Assembly: GCF_024868665.1 (NCBI RefSeq)
Contig: NC_079898.1
Span: forward strand, 1,179,336-1,243,335
Source: Triplophysa rosa
Taxonomy: Eukaryota > Chordata > Actinopteri > Cypriniformes > Nemacheilidae
Direction of reading: 5' to 3'
Length of the DNA stretch: 64,000 nucleotides
Shown here: positions 58,677 to 64,000 of the stretch, in pieces
How positions within the stretch are numbered: position 1 is the stretch's first letter
Layout: each line of letters begins with the position of its first letter
Notes under the pieces: generated by a model
Seen by the model: the letters and a program-made list of their open reading frames with translations, nothing else
Told to the model about the DNA's origin: nothing
The model's database searches: none
Made by a program: the position numbers and the translations under genes

Positions 58677-58940
58677 AGCCGCTCTCACCCTCTACACGAC
58701 GGTGTTCGGCAACTCGACGTTGCGTCACGGCGAGACCCAATGTCGAGGATAATCAGCAGCCTAAGCACTCTCAATCGACGGTGCTTTGTGCCACATCATC
58801 GTCTGGGTATTATCACAGCCGCTCTCACCCTCTACACGACGGTGTTCGGCAACTCGACGTTGCGGCAAGACCCAATGTCGAGGATAATCATCAGCCTAAG
58901 CACTCTCATTCGATGGTGCGTTGTGCTACATCATCGCCAG
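58677..58940. repeat. 139-bp tandem duplication in DIRS copy 3
   Basis: Two units start at CAGCCGCTCTCACCCTCTAC (58677 and 58816). Copy 2 has this block once. Each unit contains CTCGACGTTG, similar to the element terminus. Confidence 0.85.
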
Positions 58941-59199
58941 GCAGGTAAAACTGCAGAGCCGATCTCCTCTCCGGGGGTCCCCCCCACGGCGAGGGATCCG
59001 CACTGCCAGCCATCGAACCACCCCCGGGAGGTCGATGAAGCAGAACGTACCCCTAGCCTCCCTGTCGGTCCCTGGGAGCCTGACAAGAGCTTCCCAAACC
59101 GTCACGGTGACTACGGGATACGGTCCGTCTCGGCTACGCGATCCAACTCCCCGGACGCCCGCCCAAGTTTCGGGGCATCCTCTTAACCTCAGCAGAGGC

Positions 59200-59655
59200 A
59201 AGGATGCCCCGTGCTTCGGGCCGAGGTCGCCACCCCTCTGGTGAGGAAGCGATCGTGCTCGTCCCTCTAGCCGAGATGTTCAACGGGTTTTACAGCCCGT
59301 ACTTCATCGTCCCCAAAAGAGCGGGGGTCGCTAGATCTGCGTACCCTGAACAGGCACCTACTCAAGCTGCCGTTCAGGATGCTCACGCAGAAGCGCATCC
59401 TGGCATCTATCAGATGTCAAGATGGATTCATGGCAATCGACCTGAAGGACGCTTACTCTCATGTCTCAATTCTCCCTCGTCATCGCCCGTTCCTACGGTT
59501 CGCTTTCGAGGGTCAGGCATATTAGTACAGAGTCCTCCCCTTCGGTCTGTCCCTGTCCCCACGAGTCTTCACGAAGATCGTGGAAGCCGCCCTCACTCCC
59601 CTCAGGGAGAGAGGTGTGCGGGTACTAAACTATCTCGACGACTGGCTCATTTGAC
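59200..59655 (+). pseudogene. DIRS copy 3 reverse transcriptase, frameshifted
   Basis: Blocks across frames are NGFYSPYFIVPKRAG, DGFMAIDLKDAYSHVS (first catalytic Asp), YRVLPFGLSLSPRVFTKIVE and LNYLDDWLI. The last supplies the YLDD catalytic pair near 59630, the part missing in copies 1 and 2. Frame changes near 59330, 59420 and 59520 and a stop after YLDDWLI prevent translation as one protein. Confidence 0.8.
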
Positions 59656-59869
59656 ACACTCGTGAGATCTGTTATGTACACACAGGGACCTAGTGCTTCG
59701 GCACCTAGATCGATTGGGACCACAGGTCAACCGAAAAAGAGCAAGCTCTCCTCTGTGCAGAGCATCCTCTTTTTTGGTATGGAACTCAACTCTGTCTCCA
59801 TTACAGCGCGACTGCGCTCAGTCAGTGTTGAACTGCCTGGAATATTTCAAGCAGTCAGCGGGAAGAGGC

Positions 59870-60480
59870 TCCTGGGCACATGGCATCCTCGACGGTGGTG
59901 ATACCCCTCAGGTTGATGCACATGAGACCGCTCCAACACTGGCTACAGAGTCGAGTTCCCTGGAGAGCGTGGCACACCGGCAGCAGGCGGATGGTGATTA
60001 TGCTTTTCTGCCGACGTACCCTAACCCCTTGGTCTTCAAAGACCTTTCTACGGATGGGGGTCCCTCTCGGGCAGGTCGAGAGGCATCAGGGTCGACAGAC
60101 GCCTCCCTGCAGGATTGGGGTGCCGTGTGCAATGGGCACACAGTGTCGGGGCGATGGACGGGCCCCCGCCTGCGCAGGCATATCAACTGCCTAGAGTTGT
60201 TGGATGTGCTACCCGCACTAAAGGGGTTACAACCTCTCGTGCAGAACAAGCACGTGCTGGTCCGGTCGGACAGCACAACTGCCGTAGCATATTTAACCGC
60301 CAGGGTGGCGTTCGCTTACTGCAGCAACACGACTCGCCCGACGCCTCCTCCTGTGGAGTCCGCAGGTGATCAGATCCCTGCGAGCCACACATATCCCAGG
60401 CGACCTGAACCAGACAGCCAATGTGCTCTCTCGTCAGTTGATGCCTCGCGGAGAGTGGCGACTCCACCCCCGCGCAGCCA
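59870..60480 (+). pseudogene. DIRS copy 3 RNase H domain
   Basis: Frames read STDASLQDWGAVCNGHTVSG, RLRRHINCLELLDVLPALKG and NKHVLVRSDSTTAVAYLTAR. The order TDAS (Asp), INCLEL (Glu) and RSDSTTA (Asp) is the RNase H catalytic series of DIRS elements, with residues intact. A frameshift near 60310 precedes RSLRATHIPGDLNQTANVLS. RNase H would remove RNA from the cDNA hybrid. Confidence 0.8.
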
Positions 60481-60939
60481 GCTCATTGGGTACAGTCCGG
60501 ATGGGCTCAGGTAGACCCCTTCGCCTCCCTGGACACCACCCATTGCCCGCTAAGGTACTCCCTGCCCGAGGCATTGATTAGTTCACCTCTCGAGTCTTCG
60601 GGTTTGAGTCGTTCGTTCATCACATGACAGCCCTGTACGCTTTACCAATGCAGTCTGAGCCGGAAAGAGAATTGATTAGTTCACCTCTCGAGTCTTCGGG
60701 TTTGAGTCGTTCGTTCTTTTGTCATGTGACGTGACAGCTTTGGACAGAGAAATTAGTTAAATTACTAATTCCAGTACAGGATCCATAGAATGTAGCACAA
60801 TGTGCATGCGCGACTGAACGAATCACTCTCGAGATGACTCGTTCTTCCCGAGTCACGTTAAAGATTCATTCAAAATGAATGAATCGTTCAACAACGACCC
60901 ATCACTAGTACAGACTGGCCTGACTTTAGAACTGTAAAG

Positions 60940-61805
60940 CTTGTGCTGTATAAAGACAGTTTGCGCAGACCCTTCTGACTTTAAAACCTTATAAAGACGC
61001 ATGGCCGGGATGTTTAAAGAAGACTAGTGTCCGTGCAGCCCGCGATGTAAAAAGACGAGGCCTGTCCGCGCAGCCTGCTATACATAAAGACGATGAGTGT
61101 CCGCCCAGCACACGATGTAAAAAGACGAGTCGTGTCCGCGCAGCCCGCGATGTATAAACACAAGGCCTGTCCGCGCAGCCCGCGATGTATAAAGACGACG
61201 AGTGTCCGCGCAGGCCACGATGTAAAAAGACGAGGTGTGTCCGCGCAGCCCGCGATGTATAAAGACGATGAGTGTCCATGCAGCCCACGATGTAAAAAGA
61301 CTAGGCCTGTCCGCGCAGCCCGCGATGTATAAAGACGACGAGTCTCCGTGCAGCCCACTATGTAAAAAGACGAGGCGTGTCCGGGCAGCCCAAGATGTAT
61401 AAAGACAACGAGTCTCCGCGCAGCCCACTATGTAAAAAGACGACTAGTGTCCGTGCAGCCCAAGATGTATAAAGACAAGGCCTGTCCGCGCAGCCTACGA
61501 TGTAAAAAGACGAGGCCTGTCCGCGCAGCCCGTGATGTATAAAGACGATGAGTCTCCACGAAGCCCACTATGTAAAAAGACGAGGCGTGTCCGGGCAGCC
61601 CAAGATGTATAAAGACAAGGCCTGTCCGCGCAGCCCGCGATGTATATAAAGACGACGAGTGTCCGCGCAGCCTACTATGTGAATAGACAAGGCTTGTCCG
61701 TGCAGTCCGCGATGTATAAAGACAACAAGTGTCCGTGCAGCCCGAGATGTAAAAAGACGAGGCGTGTTCGCGCAGCCCACGATGTATACAGTAAAGACGA
61801 CGTGT
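60940..61805. repeat. 35-bp minisatellite, regular copy
   Basis: About 24 units alternating GATGTATAAAGACGA and GATGTAAAAAGACGA, each followed by a GTGTCCGCGCAGCCC-type half. The unit is 35 bp, so each unit shifts the reading frame, and all three minus-strand frames stay open for over 100 codons. No non-repetitive spacers, so not a CRISPR array. Confidence 0.9.
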
Positions 61806-63468
61806 GTCCGTGATTGACTTCATTGACCGTGATAAATTGGCTAGCAATTTCGACAAGCAAATACCAAGAAATAGGTTGCAAAATCCGCGATGGGACTGAG
61901 CTCGAATATCTTCAGAGTCAGCAACTTTTTATAGTACAAAATCGCTGTCAATCAAAAGGAGATGCAGTCTTTCGACAGACCCTCCAATCATCACGCAGAA
62001 GCCCAGAGTCCAGGCCAGCCCACTCCTCCATTCACCCCCAGACATGCCGAGTGTGTCGCAGCATTTATCCAATGACCGTCTAGTTTCGAAGCACTGCAAA
62101 AAACTGTTCAAAGCAGCCGCATTGAAGTCGATGGACGCTAGGCTTCAACAGGGAAATGTACTGTGACGCTACGGGAATGTTTATGAAGGAAATCGAGTCA
62201 GCCGACCTGCTTTATGTAGCTGATTCTGAACGAACTCGTCTTTGAGATGAACGTGTTCTAACACATTTTTAGTCAATAAAATGTTAACACAATAGTACAT
62301 ATTTGACCATTAATTTTTTTCATTATAGGTGAAGCCGAGCTTCCCTTGCAGTCTTAAAGAAATCCCCACTGATTGGTTATCTAAACTGCCCAAATCATAA
62401 CTTCCCTTCATTAAAGTCCAGGTAAAGCAATATTAAATATTAAATGTTTTGAGTTTGTCACAGCATAGAACAATGTGTTATGAAAAACCCGCCAAGTAAA
62501 TAACCGCCAAGTTATCAAAAACAGAACTCTCTGCTCTCAAACGCTGGGGGCGTGTCCGCTGTCTGAGCTGAAACCACGCCCACTCGCCTCTGTCAGCCTG
62601 CAAAATGTGCAAAGCAGTGGGTCCCAAGGAACAGAACCACTGGTATAGATGAACAGTCCATTGCAGGTCATTCACAGACACTCACACCTGCACACCCAAG
62701 GGCAGTTTAGTGACTGGGGGGGGAACTGGAGTACAGGACACCCACGCTAACACAGGGACAACATGCAAACTACACACGCCTCTTACTGTGAGACAACAGT
62801 GCCAACCACTGAACCAATGTGTTGAACATAATTTTAGTCACCATAACAAAAGAAATCATTAATCAGTTTGAAAAAGTTTTTTTAACATTTCGATTCTGTA
62901 ACCATTTCAGAAGAAGCTCACACAGAGCGTTCAGTAGCTCAAACCAAACATAGTCTTTTTAATATCCCACACTCAGAGACTATTGTCTCATCCTTTAGTC
63001 AGTGTTTAACAGCAGGACAGCGAGAACAGAATCGGGTGCAGATTAAAAAGTGCATGACGTTACTGATTTGTCATATTTAATAGTAGCAAAAAATAAACAA
63101 CAGCAGTATTAGCAACAAAGTACTGTGGTAAAATATTAACCTACAGTTTGTCAATTTCAACCAATCCATAATTAATGTTTGAAATTGTCCAGGGTTTCCC
63201 AACTCTCGTTTAAGCATGATATTTACAGTACAACCATTTGGATTACCATAGTAAGACCATAGTAAAGTACCATCTGATTCAGTTCATTTACGAACGAGAG
63301 ATCTGTCTCGTTCAGATTCAAAACACCTACTGTACTTGTTTTATGCAAGGCATATTCGTTCAGTACATTCAACCCAAATTTTAGCATTTTAGACTTTCCA
63401 AAAATAGCGTTCTGTACGATTTATAAGCTTTTTTGCCCGTGGTGTGCATTCAGGTTTAGGTCCCCACA

Positions 63469-63470
<2 letters not shown>

Positions 63471-63507
<37 letters not shown>
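63471..63507. repeat. (CA)n microsatellite, copy B
   Basis: 37 bp, the same length as in copy A. Confidence 0.95.
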
Positions 63508-63508
<1 letters not shown>

Positions 63509-64000
63509 TGTAAATACTGTGGCATATTAACATTACTGTTTAAAATGACCTCAAAATATATCTCAATATAATTGTCCAGTATATGCTTACACATAACATT
63601 AGAATCATTTTTAAGGAAAAATCATAATGCATTGAATACAGTACATAAGAAATGGTGATCAAAGAAAACTTCGCTACAGCAATTAATTGTACAAATAAAC
63701 TTAACAGAGACTGCAAGAAATATTTATCTGTTATTATTATCAGACACAGAACAATAATAACGGATTGTCCAATGTGATATAGAGCCTATTAACGAAATAA
63801 CGTTCATATTGTTTAATAAAAAAGTTCAAATTGATCCCCCCTGCATTAGGCCCGATTCACATTAAGCATCTAAAACTGCGGTGATCTTCTGTCCGGTTCA
63901 CAATCACGGGTCTCAAATGCTGAATTTTTTTAATGTAAAAATCATGCGGACGTCATAAGTAGACCTCACACAACAGTATAACACAATAAACAATGCCAGT

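Larger units (their letters stand above)
56950..60572 (+). mobile_element. DIRS-type retrotransposon, copy 3, 3'-truncated
   Basis: It starts TTTCTGTCGGTCTCTCGACG as in the other copies, with a promoter and TATA box, gag (57301-58430), RT (about 59200-59655) and RNase H (about 59870-60480). It stops abruptly at CCTGCCCGAGGC, where the duplicated satellite segment begins, so the recombinase and 3' terminus are absent. A 139-bp stretch is tandemly duplicated (58677-58940). It lies in sense orientation after cfap36 exon 9. Confidence 0.85.
60573..64000. repeat. Duplicated segment, copy B
   Basis: Repeats 46679-51682 in the same orientation: two 98-bp satellite units, the GAACGACCC region, the minisatellite, then about 2.2 kb of near-identical sequence to the window end. 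It lacks the 1.55-kb hAT. The left junction falls inside DIRS copy 3 (GAGGC|ATTGATTAG). No gene is recognised here. Confidence 0.9.

Noticed and set aside
60940..61805. CRISPR-like regular repeats
   Set aside because: Every base belongs to the 35-bp repeat unit, there are no unique spacers, and the setting is an animal genome with spliced genes.
61014..61856. Repeat-rich minus-strand proteins
   Set aside because: Open frames exist in all three minus frames because of the 35-bp unit; no start context, splice signals or homology to support them.

Overview
This is vertebrate nuclear DNA, most likely from a cyprinid-type teleost. It holds spliced genes with GT/AG introns and is mostly transposon sequence of fish type: Tc1/mariner, hAT, DIRS, L2, Rex1-like and CR1-like LINEs, and solo LTRs. 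I see no bacterial operon, CRISPR array or complete RNA gene. The long open frames mostly belong to decayed transposons; the host genes survive as short exons.

Host genes (both + strand). (1) The 3' end of pnpt1, mitochondrial polyribonucleotide nucleotidyltransferase: three exons (3361-3439, 3526-3573, 4878-5027) encode the end of the S1 RNA-binding domain and the C-terminus; the rest lies off the left edge. (2) cfap36 (ccdc104/BARTL1), a ciliary BART-domain protein that partners ARL3. Nine phase-consistent exons run from 17651 to 56870 and give 303 codons; the terminal exon or exons are not in the window. Both genes map to human 2p16. The cfap36 introns are inflated by transposons: intron 2 is 13.1 kb and intron 5 is 17.6 kb.

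Layout. 1-5.0 kb: pnpt1 with a 1.8-kb long-inverted-repeat element, hAT-like repeats and a Tc1 relic. 5-17.6 kb: intergenic, with a CR1-like LINE split by DIRS copy 1 (7902-11802), a 5'-truncated L2 and a hAT with a perfect 8-bp target duplication. 17.65-32.4 kb: cfap36 exons 1-3, with two minus-strand LINEs and DIRS copy 2 (minus, 26811-31335) in intron 2. 32.4-36.1 kb: exons 3-5 and a complete Tc1 element. 36-53.7 kb: intron 5, with solo LTRs, a 5.4-kb hAT-like element containing four further insertions, a Tc1 fragment, a 98-bp satellite, a 35-bp minisatellite and a Tol2-like hAT. 53.7-56.9 kb: exons 6-9. 56.95-60.57 kb: DIRS copy 3. 60.57-64 kb: a near-identical second copy of 46679-51682 without the Tol2-like insertion.

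The most notable points are three DIRS copies that are each missing a different part, the 46.7/60.6 kb duplication (a real rearrangement or an assembly/haplotype artefact), and a multi-level nested insertion at 39-44.6 kb. I found no convincing new enzymatic or defence system.
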